A stretch of 64,000 nt of DNA. Origin: Rugalucina vietnamica (taxonomy: Eukaryota > Mollusca > Bivalvia > Lucinida > Lucinidae). The stretch covers positions 25,857,456 to 25,921,455 of the forward strand of contig OZ024879.1 of the NCBI GenBank assembly GCA_964017185.1, given 5' to 3'. A model generated the notes under the pieces. The model did no database searches. It saw only the letters and a program-made list of their open reading frames with translations, and was not told the DNA's origin. The position numbers and the translations under genes are program-made. How positions within the stretch are numbered: position 1 is the stretch's first letter; every line of letters starts with the position of its first letter. Positions 9,548 to 21,032 of this stretch are shown in pieces.

Positions 9548-12109
9548 CTACGTTTTATCATTCAGTCCATCAGGTTTCACAGTGTGCAACAGTTTCATCC
9601 AGAGTTTCTCCCTTTCTCGTCTATAAATGTCATTCTTCTTTCTTGATTTTTCAACCCCTATCACTTTCAAATCACTTAGGTTGTGTCCATTTGAAGTGAA
9701 GTGATTCGACACTGAGCAATCTTTCCCTGTCCTAATACTGGAACGATGTTCTATTATACGATCCTTCAGTCTTCTGTTTGTTTCCCCCACATATACAGTT
9801 TTTTCGCAACACGCGCAGACAATGGCGTATATGACATTGTCCGACTCACAGTCTATGTGGCATCCGATGTTGAATTCTCTCTGCTTGTCTGATGACTGTA
9901 GTTTGTCTGTCTTTATAATGAGTGGACATACACTGCAGTCCTTACTACATCCCGTCGATCCCTTCTCTTCCTCTCATCTTAGAGCTCTGTTCGTCTTGCT
10001 ATGAACCAGTATATCTGCCAGGTTTCTCTGTCTCTTGAATGCTATGATTGATGGCTCGGGGAAGACATTCTTCATCCTTTCAGACCTATGAAGAATTGAC
10101 ATTCTGTCCTTTACTATTCTTCTTACATCAGGTAGAGAGCTGGAATATGTGATGACAAAGGGAACTCGGTCATACTTCTTCTTGTCTGTTTGTCTGTAAA
10201 TCATCAGGTCCTCTCTTTTCATGGAGTCAACCTTGGATAGTTGACCCTTGATCAATTTCCCTGGATAGCCTCTTTTTCTAAGCTGTTGTGTTAGCTTTTT
10301 CTTCTCCTTTTGATAGTCCTCATCCCTACTAGATATACGTTTTAAGCGTATTGCCAGTCCATATGGTATGGCCTTCTTCACAGATGATGGATGTTCAGAT
10401 TTAGTGTGGAGGTATGTATGCTTGTCTGTTGGCTTTGAATAGAGGCTTGTCTCCAGCTTTCCATCAACTAGCTTCACCAGTGTATCCAGAAAAGCTATTT
10501 CCCGACGATCCCATTTTAGCTCTATCTTGATGTTTGGATGGATGTTGTTGGCTTCCTTTTCAAACTGTAACAGAGCATCAACCCCGTGGTTCCAGGTACC
10601 AAAAATGTCATCTACGAATCGGACATACATTGTTGGCCTCTTTTTTGCAGATGTCAGGAGTTGCCGGTCCCAAGTACGCATGTATGTGCATGCATAATTT
10701 TTACCCAGTCTTGACCCAATTGCCGTTCCGTCTGTCTGTTTGTAGTGTTTGTTGTTGAAATCAAAGATATTGTTTTCCAGCACCAGCTTTATCATATCAA
10801 TGACAGCCTCTGTTGGAATCGAAGGACTGGATCTTAGATTGAGCGCCTCCTTACATGCTTCAATTCCCTCTTTCTTTGGGAAACTGGGGTATAGCTTTAC
10901 AACGTCCATGCTGAATAAGATTGTCTGGTCGGTCACTTCCCCAATCTCTTGAACTTTGTTCAGAAAATCTGTAGTATCCTTAATGTAGCTAGGGGAAGTT
11001 GTCACGTAGGTTTCAAGTTCTTTTTCAGCTACTTCTGCCATATTTTCAGTCGCTGTCCCAATGCCACTTACGATGGACCGATATGGATTTCCTACCTTAT
11101 GCACCTTTGGGTTTCCCTTCAATTTCCCAGGCTTTGGTAACTTTGGTACCAAGTATGATTTCAAGTTGACAGAGATATATCCTTTTCTATATAGTTCTTC
11201 TGCAAGTAGTTTTACTTTCCTATGACCCTTAGAAGTAAGATCCTTTTCAGATTGTTCATACATCTTAGATTCATTCATTTCTTTCTCTAATTCATCTACA
11301 TAATCTTTTCTATTCAACACCGTGGTGCCAGACCCTTTATCCGCTGGTCGTATAACAATCGAATCATCTTTCAGTAGATCTAGAAAGGCCTTTTCTTCCT
11401 CCTTTGTTATGTTTATGATGGGATCTTTTCTCAGACCTTGTACGATGTCATCCCGCACTCAGTCTATATACATATCTAGCCATTTATCTCTTCCTTCGTT
11501 TGGGGTGAAGTCACTCTTTTTCTTTCTCTTATCATAAGTAGTTTCCTCATCTTCCTTCCCTTCTTTGTCAAAGAAGAATTCTCTCAGACGTAATCTTCTT
11601 TCCCACTCCTTGATCTCAGTAAGTAGACCTGTTAGATCCATCTTTCGGTTAGTTGGTACAAATGTCAAGCCTTTTTCCAAAAGGGAAATTTCTGCTTTAG
11701 TGAGCTTTCTTTCTGAAAGGTTGATAACCCCTTTATCATCTGACTGTTTATCCACCTTGCCATTGTGTTGAGGTTTCGGAATGGTACTTCTTGGTTGATC
11801 CTGTTTTCCCAATTCCTCCATTCGGGTTGTAGCTGGTGGAAACTTGTCTTTCTTTCTCCTTGGATAACCTGACTTTGTTGGCTGTTTTAGCTTTCTAACC
11901 CCTTTATCCAATGTACCAGATGAAAGCGAGAGTGACCGATCATCCATAATGTTTGCTGTTGGTCCTTCCTGTGGATTCGCATGTGGGATACGAGTCTCTT
12001 TCATCAGATGTCTCGGTGTACAGTCCCACCAGTCTATCATTTCTGCTACCGGTGAATCTGTTAACAACTGGAGCCTGCATGTGCACCATCTGTTTGGTGA
12101 AATGTTCAT
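9548..12109 (-). pseudogene. Penelope-like reverse transcriptase / GIY-YIG endonuclease, two in-frame stops
   Basis: One minus-strand frame runs from about 12109 to 9548. N-terminus: INLSERKLTKAEISLLEKGL, typical of the family. RT: VIRPADKGSG, PKVHKVGNPYRSIVSG, motif A FSMDVVKLYPSFP, motif B TDGTAIGSRLGKNYA, motif C YVRFVDDIFGTW, then FLDTLV and SKPTDKHTYLHTKSEHP. A Cys-rich linker (GCSKDCSVC) leads to the GIY-YIG domain: VIYAIVCACCEKTVYVGETN, Arg and His in NRRLKDRIIEH, and a candidate catalytic Glu in RREREKLWMKLL. In-frame TGA codons at 11459-11461 (before VRDDIVQGL) and 9974-9976 (after NRALR) break it. Both look like single substitutions. Role in the family: target-primed reverse transcription of the element. 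Confidence 0.92.
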
Positions 12110-12124
12110 TGGTGTATCTCAAAA

Positions 12125-12850
12125 TTATCCTACTGTTTCTGTTTTCCTTATGGCCACCATTGTTTGGAGAATTGTTTGCCTCTCCATCTCGCTCACTACC
12201 TCCTTCCTGATAGTACTATGAAACTGTTCTGTTCCAAACAAATGCTTGCTGATGCAGCGGAAATAGCAATTACCGTCTCCTATAACACTGTCTTCTCTTA
12301 ACATAGATGGGTCTACATCTTGATCTGGACAAAAATATTTTACCCTATACTTCTCTTCTACATTAAATACTTTACAGGCATGTTTTAAGTCACATTTACA
12401 TATTTCATACAGTTTTTTGGATGGTTTTGTCTGTCTTTTTAATTGAGCTAGTTTTTTGTTTTTCCTGTGAGTAAGCTTTCTGATTTCTTTAACCTTGAGC
12501 TCTTCACATCTTGTGATGATCTCTGTAGCTTGTTCCTGATTTAATGACTGTAATATCTCCTGTTTACATTCATTTACATCCCTGTCAAGCATGTCCACTG
12601 TCTCACTGCAGCCGTCAATTAGTTCATTGATCAACATAAGAGAAGCATCTTTTAAAATGTTGTCACATCTTTGCTTTCTAAACTGACTGACAGTCATGCA
12701 TATGCCTGTAGATAAAGTCATACCCTTTGGAATAATTTCTTTGGCCATGCGTTTCTTTAAAAAGTCTCTGTGTGATAAATATCTTACCAGTTTTGATGTT
12801 AATGTCTTTAGTCTGTTCAAGAACATCCTGCTTTTCTCCTGTAGAATCAT
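12125..12850 (-). CDS. ORF upstream of the RT with an OTU-protease-like segment
   Basis: A 241-codon ORF in the 5' part of the Penelope-like element, before the RT and in the same register, separated from it by TAA (12125-12127) and TGA (12119-12121). The first 150 residues are Lys/Glu-rich and probably helical. Near the end is SVIGDGNCYFRCISKHLFGT followed by HSTIRKEVVSEME. This matches the start of OTU cysteine proteases: DGNC with nucleophile Cys, then a helix. The usual C-terminal part with the catalytic His is not seen before the stop. Another frame stays open across about 11940-12175, so a frameshift may have cut the domain. Some transposons carry OTU domains. Whether this one is active is unknown. 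Confidence 0.6.
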   Translation of the reverse strand: MILQEKSRMFLNRLKTLTSKLVRYLSHRDFLKKRMAKEIIPKGMTLSTGICMTVSQFRKQRCDNILKDASLMLINELIDGCSETVDMLDRDVNECKQEILQSLNQEQATEIITRCEELKVKEIRKLTHRKNKKLAQLKRQTKPSKKLYEICKCDLKHACKVFNVEEKYRVKYFCPDQDVDPSMLREDSVIGDGNCYFRCISKHLFGTEQFHSTIRKEVVSEMERQTILQTMVAIRKTETVG

Positions 12851-12883
12851 TGTTGACCATTCTCCTTGGAATGAATAAAATCT

Positions 12884-13347
12884 TCTAACACTGTTGATCC
12901 CACAGGCGCTTAAAGTTATATTAGTGACCCAAAAACATCAGATTTAAGGTAGTGTCTAAGGTCAATATATATATTCTATATTGACGTACACTATGATTAT
13001 AATTATATATAGGACTTCAAGCGCCTGTGGTTGATCCAAAGTGAAACTTTTTAAGGATCTAATAATAACAAAATCCGCTGTTTTCCAAGGTTTTTCAACG
13101 TTTCAGCCATCTAGTGGCCTTTTTCAAGAACATAGTCACATATAATTTTACATTTTGAAAAGTAGATGCACTTAGAATCACAGAGAATTAATTAATTTGT
13201 TAAAATGATACTTCTTTTTTCTGAGCAACTTCCTATTGACTTCAGCAAAACAACATAACGTCAAACTTTTTCCCTTCAAAACGTAATTACGCCAAAAGCA
13301 GTCATTAATTGAGGTAACTAAACTTTTTTGCATCAAAAACAAACAAA

Positions 13348-13394
<47 letters not shown>

Positions 13395-13810
13395 AAATGA
13401 ATAATAATAATAATAATAAAAAAATGTGAATAATGAAAAACAGAAAATATAAATAATCAATATCAGAATAAATGATTAAATAAACAATTAAATAATTAAA
13501 TATGAAAAAAATATCGAAGATAATGAATAAGTAGATACCAAAATAAGAAAGAGAGACACATTATGCATACATAAAGGTAATGAATTATGAAATTTAGCAA
13601 AACAAAACAATTTCTACAGCCGATTCACCAGAGTTTTTGCTCAATGACCATCTTGAGGCGCTATAAAATATATATAAAATCATGCATTTCCATAATATAC
13701 ATAGTTAAGTTTGTGTCGGATCTGGTCCCGAGGTATGAAAGCCCCCCTCACGCTCAGCCCAGCCGAGCACAAAATTTATCCTGCTCATAAATGTCAAAAT
13801 GCCAACAGAT
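12884..13810 (-). repeat. Penelope-like element pLTR, 5' copy
   Basis: Direct repeat of 8400-9290, starting TCTAACACTGTTGATCC. It is interrupted by a 129-bp MITE at 12901-13029. It lacks the segment between AAGTAGATACCAAAAT and AAGAAAGAGAGACACA that the other copy retains. The segment 13587-13790 is identical in translation to 9079-9282. At its far end the copy continues AAAATGCCAAC, the inverted complement of GTTGGCATTTT that follows the other copy. Confidence 0.85.
12901..13029. mobile_element. 129-bp hAT-type MITE inside the pLTR
   Basis: The ends CACAGGCGCTTAAAGT and ACTTCAAGCGCCTGTG are inverted repeats with one mismatch. GTTGATCC is present on both sides (12893-12900 and 13030-13037), an 8-bp duplication absent from the other pLTR, where GTTGATCC occurs once. 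The insertion is thus younger than the Penelope-like element. Non-coding. Confidence 0.92.
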
Positions 13811-14750
13811 ACTTAATTTTCTCAGATACTTCTTGATCAATCATTATTTGACCTTGGCCAAAGGTCATTTACATATTAAATGTAAAACTTAATTTTCTCA
13901 GATACTTCTTGATCAATCATTATTTGACCTTGGCCAAAGGTCATTTACATATTAAATGTAAAACTTAATTTTCTCAGATACTTCTTGATCAATCATTATT
14001 TGACCTTGGCCAAAGGTCATTTACATATTAAATGTAAAACTTAATTTTCTCAGATACTTCTTGATCAATCATTATTTGACCTTGGCCAAAGGTCATTTAC
14101 ATAATAAATGTAAAACTTAATTTTCTCAGATACTTCTTGATCAATCATTATTTGACCTTGGCCAAAGGTCATTACATATTAAATGTGAAACTTAATTTTC
14201 TCAGATACTTCTTGATCAATCATTATTTGACCTTGGCCAAAGGTCATTACATATTAAATGTGAAACTTAATTTTCTCAGATACTTCTTGATCAATCATTA
14301 TTTGACCTTGGCCAAAGGTCATTTACATATTAAATGTGAAACTTAATTTTCTCAGATACTTCTTGATCAATCATTATTTGACCTTGGCCAAAGGTCATTT
14401 ACATATTAAATGTAAAACTTAATTTTCTCAGATACTTCTTGATCAATCATTATTTGACCTTGGCCAAAGGTCATTGACATATTAAATGTAAAACTTAATT
14501 TTCTCAGATACTTCTTGATCAATCATTATTTGACCTTGACCAAAGGTCATTTACATATTAAATGTGAAACTTAATTTTCTCAGATACTTCTTGATCAATC
14601 ATTATTTGACCTTGACCAAAGGTCATTTACATATTAAATGTAAAACTTAATTTTCTCAGATACTTCTTGATCAATCATTATTTGACCTTGACCAAAGGTC
14701 ATTTACATATTAAATGTAAAACTTAATTTTCTCAGATACTTCTTGATCAA
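13811..14750 (+). repeat. 76-bp tandem array amplified from the Helitron-like element
   Basis: About 12 units of the form CAGATACTTCTTGATCAATC, then ATTATTTGACCTTGGCCAAA, GGTCATTTACATATTAAATG and TAAAACTTAATTTTCT. The same unit occurs singly to the left of the Penelope-like element (about 8340-8399) and in diverged form at 15290-15420. The array starts exactly at the right-hand target duplication. Units differ at one to three positions, indicating recent expansion. Confidence 0.92.
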
Positions 14751-16812
14751 TTAAAGTCAAATGTTATATGTAGTATTGTTTGGAAGGTAGACCGAAAATT
14801 GGTATAAATTGTCTAGGTCACATGACCAAGATGGCCACCATGCCCATATGTGGTAAAAACTTAAAAAAAAGGTACAAGTAGGCAAAGGTCAGGAAAAGGC
14901 GCAATCAGAAAAAGATTACCATTCCAAAAACCGAGATGGGAAAAAACTAAATTTACAATCAGGTACTTATACCATGAAAACATATCGTAAGCCGAATGAG
15001 CAGCTATTTTCCCAATAATCTTCTTCTCTGGAACCAATGGATCAATTTCAACAAAACTTGGTATTTAGAATCTGGGACCCTAGCCCATCATAGTTTGTAT
15101 AAATCATGACCCTGGGTTGAGCTTGACCTATTTTATGGCAAGGTAAATTTTGACTACATAGGCTTGTCGATGGAAAAAAAACCCCTGATTTTGTCAGGAA
15201 GTTTTGTAGGCTGTCACATGAAAGTTGGTACATGTAGGTACAAAGAACATGTTCAGCTAATAAAGTTAAGTGAGTATTCAAGGTCAAGGTCATTTCTTGA
15301 CCTTGGCCAAAGGTCATTTACATATTAAATGTAAAATTTAATTTTCTCAGATACTGCTTGACCAATCATTATTTGTCAAAGTCATTTATGTATTAAATGT
15401 AAAACTTTATTTTCTCATAAACCGCTTGACCAATCAAAGCCAAATTTTATATGTAGTATCCAAGTAAGGGGGAAGTTTATATAAATCAGATACATGTCAC
15501 ATGACCAAGATGGTCACCATGCCCATGTATGGTAAAATCTTGAAAAGTCTTTTTCGCTGGAACCAATGGGTCGATTTTAATGAACAAAAATTAAAACTGA
15601 GATCCTTTGAGAGCAGTGAACATACATGTACGTGTATTAATGATAAAGGGCCATACCATGGTTTCTGCTACTTGAGCCTCATCAGTGACCCTTTAGATTT
15701 GACAACATGGAGCCAAAGAGACTTACTGTGATTTTGCATCTTTCAATAGGGTAGTAGATACAAAAACTTGTACTATCCAAATGGGGCCAAATATATTCAA
15801 TATTAGTTAGAAAATGTATCTAAACCGATAATAACTTTTATATCCTCGCTGATCTCAAAGTACCAAAAGGAAAATATAAGCTGCAGTGTGGATGATGTAT
15901 GGGGAGACTTTTTAGGGCACAACACCAGCTGCAGTTATTGCAAATAAAAATTAAAACTGAGATCCTTTGAGAGCATTGAACATATTAATGAGAAAGGGGA
16001 TAGGCCATACCGCGGTTTCGACTATTCAAGTCTCGTCAGTGACCCTTAAGATTTGGCAATATGGAGCCAAAGAGAATTACTGAAATTTTGCAACTTTCAA
16101 CAGGGTAGTCGATACACAGACTAGTATTATCTAAATGGGACCAAATATTATGAAAATTGGTTAGAAAATGAATCTAAACGGATAATAAATTTCTGATTTC
16201 TCAGAATATCCTCGCTGATCTCAAAGGATCTTAGTTTTAATGAGAAAGGGGATGGGCTATACCATGGTCAACTTAGTATGTAGCATAAGGGACTCTGGCC
16301 CATCATATTTTATAAATAATGACCTTAGATTGACCTTGACCTGTTAAAGAGCAAGGTCAAATATTGTTACATAGGCTTTTCAATGAGAAAAAGTGAAAAT
16401 ATTGAATTTTCCGAAAGTTTTGTAGCCTGTGACCTAAAAATTAGTACATACAGACAGTTTAAATATTATGTGAGTATTAGAAGTCAAGTTTACTTTTTAC
16501 CTTGACTAGCATGACCTTAGCCAAAGGTCATTTGTCATAGACCAAATCTCAGGTGAGCGATATCAGGACCATTGGTCCTCTGATATGTGAAAAATAATCC
16601 CCATAATTCAATAGAAAATTTGTGTAGTTTGCACTGTTTTGTTGCAAATTAATATTTGAAATAATTCCAACAAACATGGTGAAAAAACTGCACAATCAAA
16701 GCCATTGAGCATTATTGAAATCTGTCACTTTCCGGTCACATGGGGCGCCTTATCATATCGGCTGAAATCCCGTAGAGAACAGCGTAACTTTCCCATTTGT
16801 TGTCGAAGCTTG

Positions 16813-18947
16813 TTTTTAGCTCACCTGAGCCGAAGGCTCACAAGGTGAGCTTATAGGATGGCCATGATCCGGCGTCCGTCCGTCGTCCACAATTTCAAAG
16901 ATCTTCTTCTCTGAAACCGCTTGGCTGATCTAGTTGAAATTTTATGTGGAGCCTCCTTGGGTAGTGATATTTCAAGTTTGATCGTGAAATCCAGGTCACA
17001 TGACCAAAACGGCCGCCACGCCCATATATGGTAAAAACCCTTCAAAAATCTTCTTCTCCAGAACCGGTGGGCCGATTTCCACGAAACTTGGTATGTAGCA
17101 TTGGGGACTTCAGCCCATCATAATTTGATAAAATGATGATTCTTGGATGACCTTGACCTATTTTACGGCAAGGTCAAATTTGGAAACATAGGCTTTTACA
17201 TGGGAAGAAGTGAAAACTATGGATTTTTTGAAAACTATTACAGCCTGATGCCTGAAAAGTGGTAGATGCAAACAACTAATGGAGTAGATGAAGGTATGTG
17301 ATTAATTTAGGTCAAGGTCATCTCTTGACCTTGGCCAGTCTGTCGTCCATTCACACTTTTCAAAGATCTTCTTCTCTGAAACTGCTGGACCAATCAAAGT
17401 GAAATTTTATGTGGAGCATCCATGGGTAGGGGAGATGGAAGTTTGATCGCGAAATCCAGGTCACATGACCAAGATGGCCGCCACGCCCATATATGGTAAA
17501 AACCACTCAAAAATCTTCTTCTCCAGAACCGGCAGGCTGATTTTCATGAAACTTGGTATGTAGCATTTGGGACTCCAGCCCATTATAGTTTGATCAAATG
17601 ATGACCCTAGGATGACCTTGACCTAATTAACGGCAAGGTCAATTTTGGAAACATAGGCTTTTACATGGGAAGAAGTGAAAACTATGGATTTTTTGAAAAC
17701 TATTACAGCCTGATGCCTGAAAAGTGGTAGATGCAAACAACTAATGGAGTAGATGAAGGTATGTGATTAATGTAGGTCAAGGTCATCTCTTGACCTCGGC
17801 CAGTCTGTCGTCCATACACACTTTTCAAAGATCTTCTTCTCTGAAACTGCTGGGCCAATCAAAGTGAAATTTTATGTGGAGCATCCATGGGTAGGGGAGA
17901 TGGAAGTTTGATCGCGAAATCCAGGTCACATGACCAAGATAGCCGCCACGCCCATATATGGTAAAAACCACTCAAAAATCTTCTTCTCCAGAACCGGCAG
18001 GCCGATTTTCATGAAACTTGGTATGTAGCATTTGAGACTTTAGCCCATCATAGTTTGATAAAATGATGACCCTAGGATGACCTTGACCTAATTTACGGCA
18101 AGGTCAGTTTTGGAAACATAGGCTTTTACATGGGAAAAAATGAAAACTATGGATTTTTTGAAAACTATTGCAGCCTGATGCTTGAAAAGTGGTAGATGCA
18201 AACAACTGATGGAGTAGATGAAGGTATGTGATTAATTTAGGTCAAGGTCATCTCTTGACCTTGGCCAGTCTGTCGTTCATACACACTTTTCAAAGATCTT
18301 CTTCTCTGAAACTGCTGGGACGATCAAAGTGAAATTTTATGTGGAGCATCCATGGATAGGGGAGACGAAAGTTTGATCGCGAAATCCAGGTCACATTACC
18401 AAGATGGCCGCCACGCCCATATATGGTAAAAACCACTCAAAAATTTTCTTCTCCAGAACCGGCAGGCCAATTTTCGCGAAACTTGGTATGTAGCATTTGG
18501 GACTCCAGCCCATCATAGTTTGATCAAATGATGACCATAGGATGACCTTGACCTATTTTACGGCAAGGTCAATTTTGAAAACATAGGCTTTTACATGGGA
18601 AAAGGCGAAAACAATGGATATTTTGGAAACTGTTGCAGTCTGAGACGTGGAAGTTGCTAGATGCAGACAACCAATGGAGTCAATGAAGGTAAGTAATTTA
18701 TGAAGGCCAAGGTCATTTCTTGACCTTGACCCAAAGTCATTTAAATATCAAAATTAAAATTATTTTTTTCTCATAAATCACTGGGTTTGGAAACTATTGC
18801 AGCCTGAGACCTGAAACTTTGCAGATGCAGACAACTTATGAATTCAATAAAGGTGTGTGAGTATTCATGGTCAAGGTCATTTCATGATGACTTAATACTC
18901 CAAGATCAGGCTTCAGGTGAGCGTTGTCAGGACCAATGGTCCTCTGG
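16813..18947 (+). mobile_element. Helitron-like non-autonomous element, full-length
   Basis: 5' end TTTTTAGCTCACCTGAGCCG, whose GCTCACCTGAGC pairs with GGCTCACAAGGTGAGC (stem-loop). 3' end CTTCAGGTGAGCGTTGTCAG, then hairpin GGACCAATGGTCC, then TCTGG followed by T. Subterminal CTCACCTGAG and the 3' CAGGTGAG are inverted. The interior holds about four modules of about 450 bp. Each contains two related halves that start AATCTTCTTCTCTGAAAC and AATCTTCTTCTCCAGAACCG. No long ORF. Confidence 0.75.
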
Positions 18948-20240
18948 TAATTGTATGTTTATACGTTTCATACTGCTGTGTGAATCTTTTATAAATCAGT
19001 AGCATTTTAAACACTGGGACCTCCAGTGCAGCGGGGTAGGTGTTATGAAGTTGCCATTTATTGCATATTACATGTATATATGTATATATACCATTTCATA
19101 TGCTACATACAATAAGTGTAGGCTAATTAATTGGCTTAACCGAAGCAAGTCAATTTTCACAAACTAAATCTGAAACTTACAATTTTGCAACCTGTTTGAC
19201 CAGCACACATATAGAGCTATTTCTGCTATTATGTAAAGCTAAATATTACACACCTAGGCCAAAAAAAAAAAATATAAATGTTTCTCAGGCCCCGCCGCAT
19301 CTCTTTCAGACCCACCGCATTACCCTTTTTTATTGCTCAAAATAAAAAAAATACAGAAACCACCGCATTTAGATGTAGATATTCTGATGCTTGTTTCAGC
19401 TGTTTATATCATAAGGTTTAGGATAGCCACTGAATAATTGTATTAAACATGTAGATACCTGTACAGTACTGCTATATAGCCTGGTAAACCAAAATTTCAT
19501 CCACTCAAATATCGCGACGGCGGTACCAAGGCGCCGTTTTACCCTTGTGTTCCTTTATACTAATTTATTTATGTGCAAGTAAAAAATCAAAACTCGTGGA
19601 GAGGAAAAATGAAATATTGTTTCCCGGGCATTCGCCAAGGCGCAGTTTTCTTACAGTTTCTCTTTTAAGTACTGTAAAAATGAATAAACACATTTGAAGC
19701 GGAAAATTGTGTTTTTGATAGCCTAATGTGTATGAACCATGCCGTCTGCTCAAAATTCGTGTATACATACTCGTGAGTGATAATTGTCATCTCACTAATG
19801 TTTAGGTGACACAATCCATTGCTCGCGAAGCGTGAATGACACTCAAGTTATATTAATCCACAATAGTTTTGAAAATAAGCCAAGCGATACATGTTATCGC
19901 ACTCGTGACTAGGGGATTATTGGTAGACCGTAACGTTACTGTAAACATTGGGTTATTATAGGCTATTGATGACACGTTGGTCAATGATTTCGTCAACAAT
20001 TATTGTGGTCCAAAACATTAGGACACCTACATTTAATATTCGCGATTGAGAACGGTAATGTCCGGGAAGGTATGTAAAAGTTCACGCTGAAAAACAAATG
20101 TGATTTCTTCACTTTCCCGCTGGGAAAATGAGTGTTTTGAGCATCCGCAAGAATCCTTTGTGGAATAATATAATTAGTCATGCGATGTACGTTGTATGTT
20201 CGTATAGTGTTCCGCCGCTGACTTACCGGCACACCTCATT
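18948..20240. other. DYRK4 intron, no feature recognised
   Basis: AT-rich intron without coding signal. Short ORFs here have no recognisable motif. Confidence 0.5.
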
Positions 20241-20545
20241 TTAACCCCGAGTAAGGGTATTGCAATCACCAGACTCTAATCATCTAATGATAGAACTAAA
20301 CTGCCCGTTACCAACCACCACCTCAATAATTGTATTCCCATCACTGAAGTTATCTTTTTGGGAGAAGAGATGCCAGTGCTTGCTTTAAGAATGATGAGCG
20401 CCAAGCTAGCAAGGTATTTTTTGGTACCATTTTTAACGTTTTTGGTATCACGCGGCCCGGGATCCAACCCGATACCTCCCGTGCCCGAAGCGAATGCTCT
20501 AATCATTTCGCTATCATATGATCACCGATGTGTGATCGGTACAAT
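20240..20545 (-). mobile_element. tRNA-derived SINE candidate
   Basis: On the minus strand, TAGCGAAATGATTAGAGC (complement of about 20496-20513) resembles an RNA polymerase III box A, and GGTTGGATCCC (complement of about 20459-20469) resembles box B, at tRNA-like spacing. Downstream lies GGTACCAAAAAATACCTTGC then TAGCTTGGCGCTCATC, which looks like a conserved SINE body. The 3' boundary is uncertain. A degenerate tRNA gene is less likely because the sequence continues as a SINE-like body. Confidence 0.55.
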
Positions 20546-20757
20546 GTTCAAACTTTCATTCGAGTGAAATTAGAAAATAAGGACAATAATAGAATGTGTT
20601 ACTTGCTGACACAACATACAGTGGATTTCGATTCTTTTCCGACAAGTTATAAAATGTCTTGACAATAATTACTAATTGACGTCGTCATTCGCTATCTCAT
20701 GGGCCAATGGGCGGAGATTATGACTTGTGTTGAGATGTACTCAGAGAGCGTGATAAT

Positions 20758-20884
20758 TGTAATATCCGGTCTAACGTGACGACGTTACGTATCGTACGTT
20801 GGTTACTTGGTTACGTTGGCTTTGTCATTCCGGTTCACACAGCATGTATTAAACTTGTAATTCGTAATTTGTCTAGTTATTACA
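20758..20884 (+). repeat. 5' LTR, 127 bp
   Basis: TG...CA-bounded repeat identical to 22680-22806. Very short for a Ty3/gypsy-type LTR. The CpG-bearing first half (GACGACGTTACGTATCGTAC) is rich in short palindromes. Confidence 0.92.
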
Positions 20885-21032
20885 TTGGCGACGAGGATTA
20901 AAACGAAATAAGCAGCAGCAAGAGAAAGAGGGAGCAACCGGAAAATTGAAAACTACGGCGCCTGTTGAAGGAAGTAGTTAAAAGCTGAATGACGAATTAT
21001 GTTATCGACATGAGAATACAGGAGTCACAGTT

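Larger units (their letters stand above)
8400..13810 (-). mobile_element. full-length Penelope-like retroelement with long terminal direct repeats
   Basis: The element has direct repeats of roughly 0.9 kb at both ends (pseudo-LTRs) and RT/GIY-YIG coding sequence on the minus strand between them. The 12-bp word ACTTAATTTTCT sits outside both ends (8388-8399 and 13811-13822), consistent with a target duplication. It landed in the 76-bp unit of the surrounding Helitron-like element. The right pLTR carries a later 129-bp MITE. The coding frame has two internal stops, so this copy is dead as it stands. Confidence 0.85.
5306..16583 (+). mobile_element. Helitron-like non-autonomous element, split by nested insertions
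   Basis: The 5' end is degenerate (GGCTCACAGGTGAGC near 5320). The 3' end is CTCAGGTGAGCGATATCAGG, then ACCATTGGTCCTCTGA, followed by T. Element segments are 5306-5676, 8203-8399 and 13811-16583. The gaps hold a hAT-like element and a Penelope-like element, each interrupting the conserved words TGACCTATTTTA and ACTTAATTTTCT. The interior is made of diverged modules containing CACATGACCAAGATGGCC and TGACCTTGACCTATTTTA. No protein is encoded. A repeat shared with 31895-32045 and 33960-34125 sits at 14870-15015. Confidence 0.7.
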
